The notes beneath the pieces are model-generated. The model was given only the letters and a program-made list of their open reading frames with translations, was not told the DNA's origin and searched no databases. From an uncultured Paracoccaceae bacterium (GTDB taxonomy: Bacteria > Pseudomonadota > Alphaproteobacteria > Rhodobacterales > Rhodobacteraceae), in the NCBI GenBank assembly GCA_947311485.1, contig CAMZLM010000025.1:1-51328 (forward strand): a DNA stretch of 51,328 nt, read 5' to 3'. The translations under genes and the position numbers were made by a program. This document shows, one piece after another, positions 43,899 through 51,328 of the stretch; positions within the stretch are counted from its first letter, which is position 1, and each line of letters begins with the position of its first letter.

Positions 43899-44426
43899 AT
43901 GACCAAATACCACCCTTTTCTTATTGCGCTGCACTGGCTGCTGGCGCTCGGGATTATTTTTTCACTGCTGGCCGGCAGCTTTATGTTGGCGGAAACCCCG
44001 ACCAGTGACCCGTCCATAATCAACAAGTTGGCAATTCATATGGGGATGGGGATCGTCATTCTGGTGCTGACGCTGCTCCGCCTGATAACACGCCTGCGCA
44101 CAGGGGCACCGGCACCGATTGCCGGAACACCGGAAAAACAGGAAAAAATCGCCCGCCTGACCCATTGGCTACTGTACCTCGGCGTGATCGCCATGTCCGT
44201 GTCGGGAATCGTGCTGGCGCAGTCGATTGATCTGGGCAACATTGTTTTCTTTGGGGCCGACAAACCGTTACCGCAGGATTTCGAGGCTCTGGACCTTTTC
44301 GAGTTTCACGAAACAATCGGCTCTATCCTGATGGTGTTGATCGTGGTGCATGTGGGAGCCGCTATTTACCACCAGCATATCGTCAAGGACGGGATTATGT
44401 CGCGGATGAGCTTCCGCAACAAGTAA
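43899..44426 (+). CDS. Cytochrome b561-family protein
   Basis: A 175-residue four-helix membrane cytochrome. Heme-ligand histidines are suggested in LHWLLALGI, IHMGMGIVI, THWLLYLGV and VVHVGAAIYH, the CybB-like pattern. It probably moves electrons between ubiquinol and a periplasmic or reactive-oxygen-linked acceptor. CAGGAGG precedes the ATG. It is divergent from atpI and ends at a strong bidirectional terminator. Confidence 0.9.
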   Translation: MTKYHPFLIALHWLLALGIIFSLLAGSFMLAETPTSDPSIINKLAIHMGMGIVILVLTLLRLITRLRTGAPAPIAGTPEKQEKIARLTHWLLYLGVIAMSVSGIVLAQSIDLGNIVFFGADKPLPQDFEALDLFEFHETIGSILMVLIVVHVGAAIYHQHIVKDGIMSRMSFRNK

Positions 44427-44438
44427 AACCTGCCAAAC

Positions 44439-44480
44439 AAAAAGGGCGCTGCAACCGGTCCGGTTGCAGCGCCCTTTTTT
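44439..44480. terminator. Bidirectional intrinsic terminator
   Basis: A near-perfect inverted repeat (AGGGCGCTGCAACC / GGTTGCAGCGCCCT) is flanked by A5 on the left and T6 on the right, so it terminates both the cytochrome b561 gene and aspS. Confidence 0.93.
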
Positions 44481-44492
44481 AACGGGATTTGA

Positions 44493-46346
44493 TTATTCCT
44501 GCGGAATAACCCGCAAATGCAATTCGCGCAGCTGTTCGTTGGTTGGATCAGACGGCCCTTCCAGCATCAGATCTTCGGCGCGTTGGTTCATCGGGAACAT
44601 GATGACCTCGCGAATCGATGTTTCATCGGCCAGCAACATCACCAGACGGTCAATCCCTGTTGCGCACCCACCGTGGGGCGGCGCACCAAAGGTAAAGGCC
44701 CGCACCATGCCACCAAACCGTTTGTCAACTTCGGAATTCGGATAACCGGCGATTTCAAAAGCACGGTACATGATTTCCGGTTTGTGGTTCCGGATCGCGC
44801 CGGACAACAATTCATAACCGTTGCAGGCCAGATCATATTGATAGCCCAGAATGGTTTCGGGATCTTCGGCGCTCAGGGCCTCCATGCCGCCTTGTGGCAT
44901 TGAAAACGGGTTGTGCGAGAAATCCACCTTGCCGGTTTCCGCATCGCGTTCGTACATGGGGAAGTCCACAATCCAGCAGAATTCGAACTTGTCCATGTCG
45001 GTCAGCCCCAATTCCTCGCCAATTGCCACACGGGCACGGCCCGCAACGGATTCAAACGCCTTTGGCTTGCCGCCAAGGAAGAACGCCGCATCCCCGACTT
45101 CGAGGCCAAGCTGCTGACGGATGGCTTCGGTACGTTCCGGACCAATGTTTTTAGCCAGCGGGCCTGCGGCTTCTATGCCGCCTTCCACTTCGCCGGATTT
45201 AAGCATCGCCTGCGCCTCTTTTACCTTGATGCCCAGCTCCTGCGCCACCGCATCAGCGGTCTTTTCACGCCAGAAGATATACCCCATGCCGGGCAGACCT
45301 TCATTGATCGCGAATTTGTTCATCCGGTCACAGAATTTACGCGACCCGCCCTTGGGGGCCGGAATGGCGCGGATTTCGGTACCTTCGTTTTCCAGCAGGC
45401 TGGCAAAAATCTTAAAACCGGAACCCGCGAAATGTTCGCTGACGATCTGCATTTTGATCGGGTTGCGCAGGTCGGGTTTATCGGTGCCGTACCACAGGGC
45501 CGCGTCCTTGTAGGAAATCTGCGGCCAGTCCTGATTGGTGGGGCGGCCTTTGCCGAATTCTTCCATCACGCCCTTGAGCACGGGTTCGATGGTGTCGAAA
45601 ATATCCTGCTGGGTAACAAAGGACATTTCCATGTCCAGCTGGTAAAAATCGGTGGGCGAACGATCGGCGCGCGGGTCTTCGTCGCGGAAACACGGAGCGA
45701 TCTGGAAATATTTGTCAAAGCCGGCAACCATCATCAGCTGTTTGAACTGCTGCGGGGCCTGTGGCAGGGCGTAGAATTTGCCGGGGTGCAGACGGCTCGG
45801 CACCAGAAAATCACGCGCACCTTCGGGGCTGGAGGCGGTGATGATCGGGGTTTGGAATTCGTTGAAATCACGTGCTTCCATGCGTTTGCGGATCGAGGAC
45901 ACCACACGCGAGCGCAGCATCATGTTTTCATGCAGGCTCTCGCGGCGCAAATCGATGAAACGATATTTCAGGCGGGTTTCCTCGGGGTAGTCCTGATCAC
46001 CAAACACCGGCAACGGCAATTCGTCGGCTTCGCCCAACACTTCCATGTCGCGAATAAAAACCTCCACCTCACCGGTAGGCAGTTTCGGGTTGATCAGGCT
46101 TTCGTCACGCGCCATGACATTGCCGTCAATGCGGATCACCCATTCGGAGCGCACCTTTTCCACGTCTTTGAAAACCGGGCTATCCGGATCGGCAAGAACC
46201 TGTGTGATACCGTAATGGTCGCGCAGGTCGATAAACAGGATACCCCCGTGATCTCGTACCCGATGCACCCAGCCTGACAGGCGGACAGTATCCCCCACAT
46301 TGGAGGCGTTTAATTCGGCGCAAGTGTGGCTGCGATAAGCGTGCAT
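44493..46346 (-). CDS. aspS: Aspartyl-tRNA synthetase
   Basis: A 617-residue class II synthetase. The N-terminal OB-fold anticodon domain is recognisable ([23 protein letters not shown]). The catalytic core has motif 2 ([19 protein letters not shown]) and motif 3 with [13 protein letters not shown] bacterial GAD insertion (~290-420) is present. AAAGGG precedes the ATG. Whether it is discriminating for Asp or also charges tRNA-Asn cannot be decided without motif comparison. Confidence 0.96.
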   Translation of the reverse strand: MHAYRSHTCAELNASNVGDTVRLSGWVHRVRDHGGILFIDLRDHYGITQVLADPDSPVFKDVEKVRSEWVIRIDGNVMARDESLINPKLPTGEVEVFIRDMEVLGEADELPLPVFGDQDYPEETRLKYRFIDLRRESLHENMMLRSRVVSSIRKRMEARDFNEFQTPIITASSPEGARDFLVPSRLHPGKFYALPQAPQQFKQLMMVAGFDKYFQIAPCFRDEDPRADRSPTDFYQLDMEMSFVTQQDIFDTIEPVLKGVMEEFGKGRPTNQDWPQISYKDAALWYGTDKPDLRNPIKMQIVSEHFAGSGFKIFASLLENEGTEIRAIPAPKGGSRKFCDRMNKFAINEGLPGMGYIFWREKTADAVAQELGIKVKEAQAMLKSGEVEGGIEAAGPLAKNIGPERTEAIRQQLGLEVGDAAFFLGGKPKAFESVAGRARVAIGEELGLTDMDKFEFCWIVDFPMYERDAETGKVDFSHNPFSMPQGGMEALSAEDPETILGYQYDLACNGYELLSGAIRNHKPEIMYRAFEIAGYPNSEVDKRFGGMVRAFTFGAPPHGGCATGIDRLVMLLADETSIREVIMFPMNQRAEDLMLEGPSDPTNEQLRELHLRVIPQE

Positions 46347-46454
46347 GACGGACCCTTTGAGGATTATAATTCTATCCGCGTGGGTACACCCGTTTGCAGC
46401 GCAATTGTCAAGAGAAGCGGGGCATTTTGCGTTTCATGCCCCCAAAAAATTGAA

Positions 46455-46483
46455 ACCCTGACAGGCCTAGCACCTGTCAGGGT
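46455..46483 (-). terminator. Terminator of ydcH
   Basis: ACCCTGACAGG pairs perfectly with CCTGTCAGGGT (11 bp, 7-nt loop); on the minus strand TTTCAATTTTTT follows. It is ~55 nt past the ydcH stop. Confidence 0.82.
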
Positions 46484-46537
46484 CCATTTGCGTTAGATCG
46501 GCGAATGAGAGGGGAGCCCAGACCGATCCTAGCAACT

Positions 46538-46786
46538 CTAACCAACGGCAGCCTGCAACAGGATGCTGTGGATTTGATCCTTCAGCGCAAGGCGATCCTT
46601 GCGCATTTCCATCAGATGCAAATCATCCGTTGGTTCTATGTCACTCTCCGCCCGATGTACGGCGCGGTTCAGGGCGTGATAGTCATCCGCCAATTTGGCG
46701 AAATGGGTATCTGACTGACGCAACTGATGCAAAAGGTCGGCATGTTCGGGGAATTCTTCAGCCAACTCGTGCGGTGTATGCGACAA
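46538..46786 (-). CDS. YdcH family small protein (DUF465)
   Basis: An 82-residue, charged, helical protein of the YdcH/DUF465 family (opening MSHTPHELAEEFPEHADLLHQLR, ending MEMRKDRLALKDQIHSIL). The function is unknown. The start is TTG, supported by AGGAG seven nt ahead and by the conserved family N-terminus. A perfect FNR-type box lies 61 nt upstream, hinting at oxygen-linked control. Confidence 0.87.
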   Translation of the reverse strand: MSHTPHELAEEFPEHADLLHQLRQSDTHFAKLADDYHALNRAVHRAESDIEPTDDLHLMEMRKDRLALKDQIHSILLQAAVG

Positions 46787-46846
46787 TGCTTGTCTCCTGA
46801 TTCTTGTTTCTTGGGTTCTTTTTAGCGGTCGGTTCCGCTGGCCACC

Positions 46847-46860
46847 TTGATCTTTATCAA
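46847..46860. promoter_or_regulatory. FNR/FnrL-type binding box
   Basis: TTGATCTTTATCAA is an exact match to the FNR consensus TTGAT-N4-ATCAA, centred ~67 nt before the ydcH start. It lies in an AT-rich stretch. Confidence 0.7.
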
Positions 46861-46951
46861 ATAACGGATGTTTTTAAAATATAATTTATCTTGCTATGTT
46901 ATTTGTCAATTTGAACACCTGACGCCGCGCCGAACGATCCAGAACGGCATG

Positions 46952-47182
46952 TCATACCTCGTCGGTTTTGGAACGATTACAGCTGTTCAGCCCGAAAATA
47001 CGGAAGATAAAGCAAAGCCCGGTCACAGAATTTATCAGGGACATCACGCCGATCACCAGCATAGCGTAATAGAGCACCGGTGAAGTAAACACATGCGCAG
47101 GGGAAATAAACACGCCCATGAACACCAAAATGCCAATTCCGGCACGCATCAAGCGATCACTCACTCCTAAATTTGCGTTCAT
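46952..47182 (-). CDS. DUF2892 inner-membrane protein
   Basis: A 76-residue protein with two hydrophobic helices (RAGIGILVFMGVFI and LYYAMLVIGVMSLINSVTG) and the DUF2892 opening MNANLGVSDRLMRAGIG. A CxxF-like GLCFIFRIFGLNSC tail resembles the YgaP-type membrane domain, though no rhodanese is fused. GGAGGGG precedes the ATG. It is divergent from the antiporter. Confidence 0.85.
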   Translation of the reverse strand: MNANLGVSDRLMRAGIGILVFMGVFISPAHVFTSPVLYYAMLVIGVMSLINSVTGLCFIFRIFGLNSCNRSKTDEV

Positions 47183-47358
47183 GGATATTCCCCTCCGAAA
47201 TTGCCCATTGCCCCGAGAATACAGTAAATACGCCTCAAAGTGAAATCACATTTTTGCCCCGTGCGTAAAACACGGGAGTTTTCACGTCTCCCCCACTTGT
47301 ACAAACAGGGGATGCGCACTATTTCGACTATTGCGTACTGATCAGGGGATAATCAACG

Positions 47359-48315
47359 TTGGAACATTCTACTCTTTTTTTAGCACTGGCTTTGCCTGTA
47401 TCCCTTGTGGTTGTTGTTTTATCCGCAAATTATTTCGTACGCGGGGCGGTATCGATTGCCCACATCCTGAGCTTACCGGAATTTTTGGTGGGATCGGTAA
47501 TTGTCGCGGTAGGAACCTCAGCACCGGAAATGGCAATCAATGTGTCTGCGGCCCTGTCCGGCGCAGGAGACATTGTCATCAGCAACATTGTCGGCTCCAA
47601 CATCGTCAATCTGGCGCTTGGTATCGGGCTGGCCGGATTGATCATCAGCTTTGATCGCGCCCGCAAGGAATACACCCGCACAATCATGGTCGGTCTGTTC
47701 GGGGCGATTGCACTGTTGGCCAACACCCTGATTATGCGCCACTCGCCCGGCACTGCCTATTTTTCAACCATCTTCGGCATCGCGCTGATGCTGGCCTTTG
47801 TCCTGTTTATGTACTCCTCGATCAAATCCGCCACCAACGAAGACGAAGAGGACCACGGCGGCGACCTGTCCCTGTTGCCGGCAATAGTTCTGATTGTGGC
47901 AGGAGCCGCGGCAATGGCTTTCTTTTCCAGCTATGCTGTCGATGTCGCGGTGGAATTGTCGCATCGTCTGGGCATACCGGAAGCCGTCGTCGGCGCAACC
48001 GTGATCGCGGCAGGCGGTTCCTTACCAGAGGTGTCCTCGTGTATTGCCGCCGCGCGGATCAAACGGCCCAACCTGATTTTGGGCAATATCGCCGGCAGCC
48101 AGATTTTCAATATATTGGGAATATTGGGCTTGTCCGGTATTATCCGCTCTTTTGACTATTCTGTCGTTCTGGGCGTGGATATGGCAATCCTGACCGGCAT
48201 GACCCTGATCACGCTGGCCTGCCTGTTCTATGCGCCGCTTCGCCGGTTTATGGGGCCGGTTCTGGTGCTGTCTTATGTGGTTTATGCCGGCTACCTGATT
48301 GCCGTCGCGCTTTAG
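47359..48315 (+). CDS. Calcium/sodium antiporter (CaCA family)
   Basis: A 318-residue exchanger with about ten helices in two inverted repeats. The alpha-1 signature is VGTSAPEMAINV and the alpha-2 signature is AAGGSLPEVSSC; both contain the essential acidic residues. An acidic cytoplasmic loop separates the halves (EDEEDHGGD). The TTG start has AGGGG ten nt ahead and no ATG lies nearby. YrbG-like; ion preference not confirmed. Confidence 0.9.
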   Translation: MEHSTLFLALALPVSLVVVVLSANYFVRGAVSIAHILSLPEFLVGSVIVAVGTSAPEMAINVSAALSGAGDIVISNIVGSNIVNLALGIGLAGLIISFDRARKEYTRTIMVGLFGAIALLANTLIMRHSPGTAYFSTIFGIALMLAFVLFMYSSIKSATNEDEEDHGGDLSLLPAIVLIVAGAAAMAFFSSYAVDVAVELSHRLGIPEAVVGATVIAAGGSLPEVSSCIAAARIKRPNLILGNIAGSQIFNILGILGLSGIIRSFDYSVVLGVDMAILTGMTLITLACLFYAPLRRFMGPVLVLSYVVYAGYLIAVAL

Positions 48316-48320
48316 AGCCT

Positions 48321-48345
48321 TACGCCTTTAACTTGAGGCGTATTT
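48321..48345 (+). terminator. Likely terminator of the antiporter gene
   Basis: TACGCCT pairs with AGGCGTA (7 bp, 8-nt loop), followed by TTT, six nt past the stop. Confidence 0.55.
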
Positions 48346-48424
48346 ACCAAAAGCCCGAGAGCACCAAGGGCGCGGCAAGGTTTTGGTGATTCCAGTTTAT
48401 GGCGAAATGGTTTAGGGTCAGGAC

Positions 48425-49303
48425 CTAGCGGCGACGGTTTACCGCCTCGCACCAGACCAGCAACATCGCCCCGCCAATAATGATCCCCGCCCCGATCAGG
48501 CTCGTGCCATCGGGGACGGTTGCGTAAATCCAGAAATCATACAGTGTGGCAAAAACCAGTGTGGCGTAACTGAACGGCAAGACATAACTGGCTTCTCCCG
48601 CCCGCATGGACTGAATGAACAGCGATTGCCCGCAAACCATGACCACCCCGACGGCTGCCAGTGCGACCCATTGGCCTGCCGTAGGCATCTGCCAGACAAA
48701 CCCAACCGCAATAAGGGAAATCACCGCCCCCATAGCATTGTTCACCAACAGGATTTGCAACGGGCTCTCGCGACCGGACAACAGCTTGACCAACGTCACC
48801 TCCAGCCCCATAGCCATCGCCGCCGCCAAGGCCAACAGGGCTGCCGGCTGAAAGCTGCCACTGCCCGGGCGCAACAACACCAGCATACCGACAAACGCAA
48901 TCCCCGCCGCAAGCCAGCGAACAGGGCCGACTTTTTCGCGCAGAATCACAATCGCCAACATCATGCCGAACACCGGATTAAGAAACGTAATCGCCGTAGC
49001 ATCAGACACCGCAATCCGCGCCACCGCCGCAAAAATCAGTGATACACCGATCCAGCCACTCAAGGTGCGCAAAAAATGCAGGCCCAGATTGGGCCGCTGC
49101 AAACGTGGGCGCAATACCGCGCTGGCCATCGACACCCCCAGAAATGCAAACACAAACCGTCCGGCGGAAACCTGAAAGGGATGCAGCGCATTTTCTCCGC
49201 TGCCCAAATATTTGGCCAACAAGGTGGTGCTGGCAAAGAGCGCACTGGCCCCCAGCATCATCAAGGCCGCCCGCAGCGGCCTGTCGGTATTTTCAGTCGT
49301 CAT
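48425..49303 (-). CDS. EamA/DMT-family transporter
   Basis: A 292-residue drug/metabolite transporter with about ten helices in two EamA repeats; conserved pieces are ALFASTTLLAKYL, FLNPVFGMMLAIVILREKVG and SYATLVFATLYDFWIY. The substrate is unknown. I take the ATG of MTTENTDRPLR; the longer frame upstream lacks family character. The SD is weak. It is divergent from argD. Confidence 0.88.
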   Translation of the reverse strand: MTTENTDRPLRAALMMLGASALFASTTLLAKYLGSGENALHPFQVSAGRFVFAFLGVSMASAVLRPRLQRPNLGLHFLRTLSGWIGVSLIFAAVARIAVSDATAITFLNPVFGMMLAIVILREKVGPVRWLAAGIAFVGMLVLLRPGSGSFQPAALLALAAAMAMGLEVTLVKLLSGRESPLQILLVNNAMGAVISLIAVGFVWQMPTAGQWVALAAVGVVMVCGQSLFIQSMRAGEASYVLPFSYATLVFATLYDFWIYATVPDGTSLIGAGIIIGGAMLLVWCEAVNRRR

Positions 49304-49638
49304 AGCACACCAAATGCAATGGGGGATGGCCTCTTTTACACCCGTAATGCGCCGTGGCAACCATTGATCACACGACCGGGATATTTGAAACAGATGCGGC
49401 ACGGATAGCGGAACCTGCATAAACCAGATATTCCACTGGACAGGGAGCAGCGACACCGCTAAACGACAACGCATGTTTGAAATGATACAAAACCCCCTCA
49501 CGTCGCGACGCCGACGCTGATTTTTGCCCGCACCATCGGTCGCGGGTTGTTTTGTTGTTTACAAACCCATCCCCCAATTGACTAGAGCCGTTTTTTCAGA
49601 CACACCAGCGGCTCGCACTTTCACAAAGGAATACCGCG
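49304..49638. other. Intergenic region upstream of argD
   Basis: About 335 nt between the divergent transporter and argD. CGTCGCGACG near 49500 is a short palindrome. I see no gene and no recognised ARG-box. A TTGACT near 49578 could be a -35 element but no convincing -10 follows. Confidence 0.4.
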
Positions 49639-50817
49639 ATGATAACCGCCGTTATGCCCACCTATGCCCGTGCCCCCCTGTCCTTCGTCAAAGGCGAAGG
49701 CAGCTGGTTGCTGGACGATCAGGGGCGACGCTACCTTGATATTGGCGGCGGTATCGCAGTGAATGCGCTGGGACATGCGCATCCGGAGCTTGTCAAAACC
49801 CTGAAGACGCAAGCGGAAAACCTGTGGCATACGTCGAACCTCTACCAGATTCCCAACCAACAGGAACTGGCAGATAAACTGGTCGCCAACACCTTTGCCG
49901 ACACAGTCTTTTTCACCAACTCCGGCACCGAAGCCATGGAGGCAGCCGTCAAAATGGCGCGCAAGTATTTCAGCCACATCGGCCAGCCGGAGCGGTACAA
50001 GATGATCGCCTTCACCGACAGCTTTCATGGCCGCACCCTTGGCATGATTTCTGCCGCCGGTGCGCCCAAGCTGACCAATGGTTTCGGCCCGATGCTGCCC
50101 GGATTTTCGCAAGTTCCCCTGCATGATCTGGACGCGGTAAAAGCAGCGATTGACGATGAAACCGCCGCGATCATCATCGAACCCGTACAGGGCGAAGGCG
50201 GTATCCTGCCCGTGGAGGATTCGTTCATGCGCGATCTGCGCACCCTGTGCGATGAAAACGGGTTGCTGTTAATCATGGATGAAATCCAGTGCGGCATCGG
50301 CCGGACGGGCAAGCTGTTCGCACATGAATGGTCGGGTGCCCTGCCCGACATAATGGCCGTGGCCAAAGGCATCGGCGGGGGCTTTCCGCTCGGGGCCTGC
50401 CTCGCCACCGAAAAAGCCGCCGCCGGCATGACCGCCGGCAGCCACGGTACCACCTACGGCGGCAACCCCATGGCCTGCGCCGTGGGCAGAAAAGTGATGG
50501 ACATCATCGCAAAGGACGACTTCCTTGCCGGTGTGTCGGAAAAATCCGGCCTGTTCCGGCAGGCTCTGGAAGGGCTGGTTGCCAGCCACCCCGATGTGTT
50601 CGAACTGGTTCGCGGTGCCGGCCTGATGCTGGGGATCAAATGCAAGGTGCCCAATATGAACGTGGTCAACGCCGGTTACGATGCCGGTGTGCTCACCGTG
50701 CCGGGGGGGGACAACGTAATCCGCCTTCTGCCCCCGCTCAATATTTCCAATGACGACATCAAAGAGGCCGTTGCCCGGCTCGATCAGGCAGCAACCGCAA
50801 TAGAGGCAAAGCAATGA
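49639..50817 (+). CDS. argD: Acetylornithine aminotransferase
   Basis: A 392-residue class III PLP aminotransferase that makes N-acetylornithine in arginine synthesis. Motifs are [17 protein letters not shown] (cofactor phosphate site), the catalytic region [21 protein letters not shown], and the PLP lysine in [15 protein letters not shown]. The C-terminal [13 protein letters not shown] is typical. AAAGGAA precedes the ATG. The argF start overlaps its stop (ATGA), so the two form an arginine operon. Confidence 0.95.
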   Translation: MITAVMPTYARAPLSFVKGEGSWLLDDQGRRYLDIGGGIAVNALGHAHPELVKTLKTQAENLWHTSNLYQIPNQQELADKLVANTFADTVFFTNSGTEAMEAAVKMARKYFSHIGQPERYKMIAFTDSFHGRTLGMISAAGAPKLTNGFGPMLPGFSQVPLHDLDAVKAAIDDETAAIIIEPVQGEGGILPVEDSFMRDLRTLCDENGLLLIMDEIQCGIGRTGKLFAHEWSGALPDIMAVAKGIGGGFPLGACLATEKAAAGMTAGSHGTTYGGNPMACAVGRKVMDIIAKDDFLAGVSEKSGLFRQALEGLVASHPDVFELVRGAGLMLGIKCKVPNMNVVNAGYDAGVLTVPGGDNVIRLLPPLNISNDDIKEAVARLDQAATAIEAKQ

Positions 50818-51328
50818 ACCACTTTCTGGACATCCACACCACCGATCCCGCCGACCTGCGGGGCATGATCGATCAGGCCGCCACAATGAAAGCCGCCCGC
50901 AAAGGCCTGCCCAAAGGCACGCCGGACGCCGAACAACCGCTGGCCAACCACATGGTGGCACTGATTTTCGAAAAGCCGTCCACCCGCACACGGGTTTCCT
51001 TTGATGTGGGCGTACGCCAGATGGGCGGGCAAACCATGGTGCTCTCGGGCACGGATATGCAGCTCGGCCACGGCGAGAGCATCGCCGACACGGCGCGGGT
51101 TCTGTCGCGCTATGTCGATATGATCATGATCCGCACCTTCGAGGAAAGCGTGTTGCTGGAACTGGCCGAATATGCCTCTGTGCCGGTGATCAACGGGCTG
51201 ACCAACCGCACCCACCCCTGCCAGATCATGGCCGACATTCAAACATTCGAAGAACACCGCGGCCCGATCAAAGGGAAAAAAGTGGTCTGGACCGGCGACG
51301 GCAACAATGTCGCCGCCAGCTTCCTGCA
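50814..51328 (+). CDS. argF: Ornithine carbamoyltransferase (partial, 3' end cut off)
   Basis: The first ~171 residues of ornithine carbamoyltransferase, which makes citrulline from ornithine and carbamoyl phosphate. The carbamoyl-phosphate site STRTR is present ([13 protein letters not shown]), followed by [19 protein letters not shown] and the HPCQ motif ([11 protein letters not shown]). The frame stays open to the window edge. The ATG overlaps the argD stop by four nt, confirming an argDF operon. Confidence 0.95.
   Translation, partial: MNHFLDIHTTDPADLRGMIDQAATMKAARKGLPKGTPDAEQPLANHMVALIFEKPSTRTRVSFDVGVRQMGGQTMVLSGTDMQLGHGESIADTARVLSRYVDMIMIRTFEESVLLELAEYASVPVINGLTNRTHPCQIMADIQTFEEHRGPIKGKKVVWTGDGNNVAASFL

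Noticed and set aside
44913-46277. 454-residue open frame opposite aspS
   Set aside because: Antisense shadow: His/Arg/Phe-rich product without family character, entirely inside a conserved synthetase gene.
46505-46714. 69-residue plus-strand ORF opposite ydcH
   Set aside because: Antisense to a recognisable YdcH protein with an SD on the correct strand.

Overview
The window looks like a chromosomal segment of a marine alphaproteobacterium of the Rhodobacteraceae (Roseobacter-type) group. This is inferred from gene content, not from a database search. The evidence is a separate F0 ATP synthase operon atpI-atpB-atpE-atpX-atpF with the duplicated b' subunit, a B12-dependent ribonucleotide reductase, GapR (DUF2312), a two-domain cold-shock protein, an RTX-Hint protein, and the small families DUF3305, DUF6505 and YdcH. 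GC content is moderately high. Many starts are TTG or GTG behind good Shine-Dalgarno (SD) sites. I see no rRNA, transposase, prophage or CRISPR array.

Layout. About 1-8.4 kb is an accessory block that reads like the support genes of a tungsten/molybdenum formate dehydrogenase: DUF3305, a poly-[4Fe-4S] protein, a secreted cytochrome c fused to a shrunken tungstate-binding-protein-like module, an Mrp/ApbC iron-sulfur carrier, a biotin/lipoate-ligase-like protein, DUF6505 and the tungstate importer TupBCA. The dehydrogenase itself is not in the window and would have to lie to the left. About 8.4-15.8 kb holds an MFS exporter, nrdJ with a tandem NrdR-box pair, tRNA-Pro(TGG), a DUF192 protein, a cold-shock protein and pdxH. 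About 15.9-19.1 kb is a tightly packed run: fabI, a LysE-type exporter, xanthine phosphoribosyltransferase and a cystathionine beta-lyase-like enzyme. About 19.1-24.3 kb holds GapR, a small membrane protein, a hydrolase, a BON-MscS channel, an unannotated 56-aa ORF and thrS.

About 24.4-29.6 kb holds a large RTX-Hint protein, an exported rhodanese, a CbiM-type permease under a cobalamin riboswitch and a small membrane methyltransferase. About 29.7-36.6 kb holds a SPOR-tailed D-Ala-D-Ala carboxypeptidase, clpS, rsmC, an SDR with an altered active site, a HIT protein, and a divergent glycosyltransferase/sulfotransferase pair. About 36.7-40.9 kb holds adenosine kinase-nth divergent from an AraC-MGMT repair protein, then an OmpA lipoprotein and a FadR-family regulator. 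About 41-43.6 kb is the F0 operon. About 43.9-51.3 kb holds cytochrome b561, aspS, ydcH with an FNR-type box, a DUF2892 protein, a Ca2+/Na+ antiporter, an EamA exporter, argD and the start of argF.

How the genes fit together. Tungstate uptake, iron-sulfur delivery and the polyferredoxin/cytochrome proteins form one plausible cofactor-and-electron-transfer module. NrdJ needs B12, and the riboswitch-controlled CbiM probably serves cobalt or corrinoid supply. Control signals visible in the DNA are paired NrdR boxes, a cobalamin riboswitch, a near-perfect hairpin covering the fadR SD, an FNR box, several intrinsic terminators, and a short recurrent 3'-flank motif seen four times, twice with the same hairpin arrangement.
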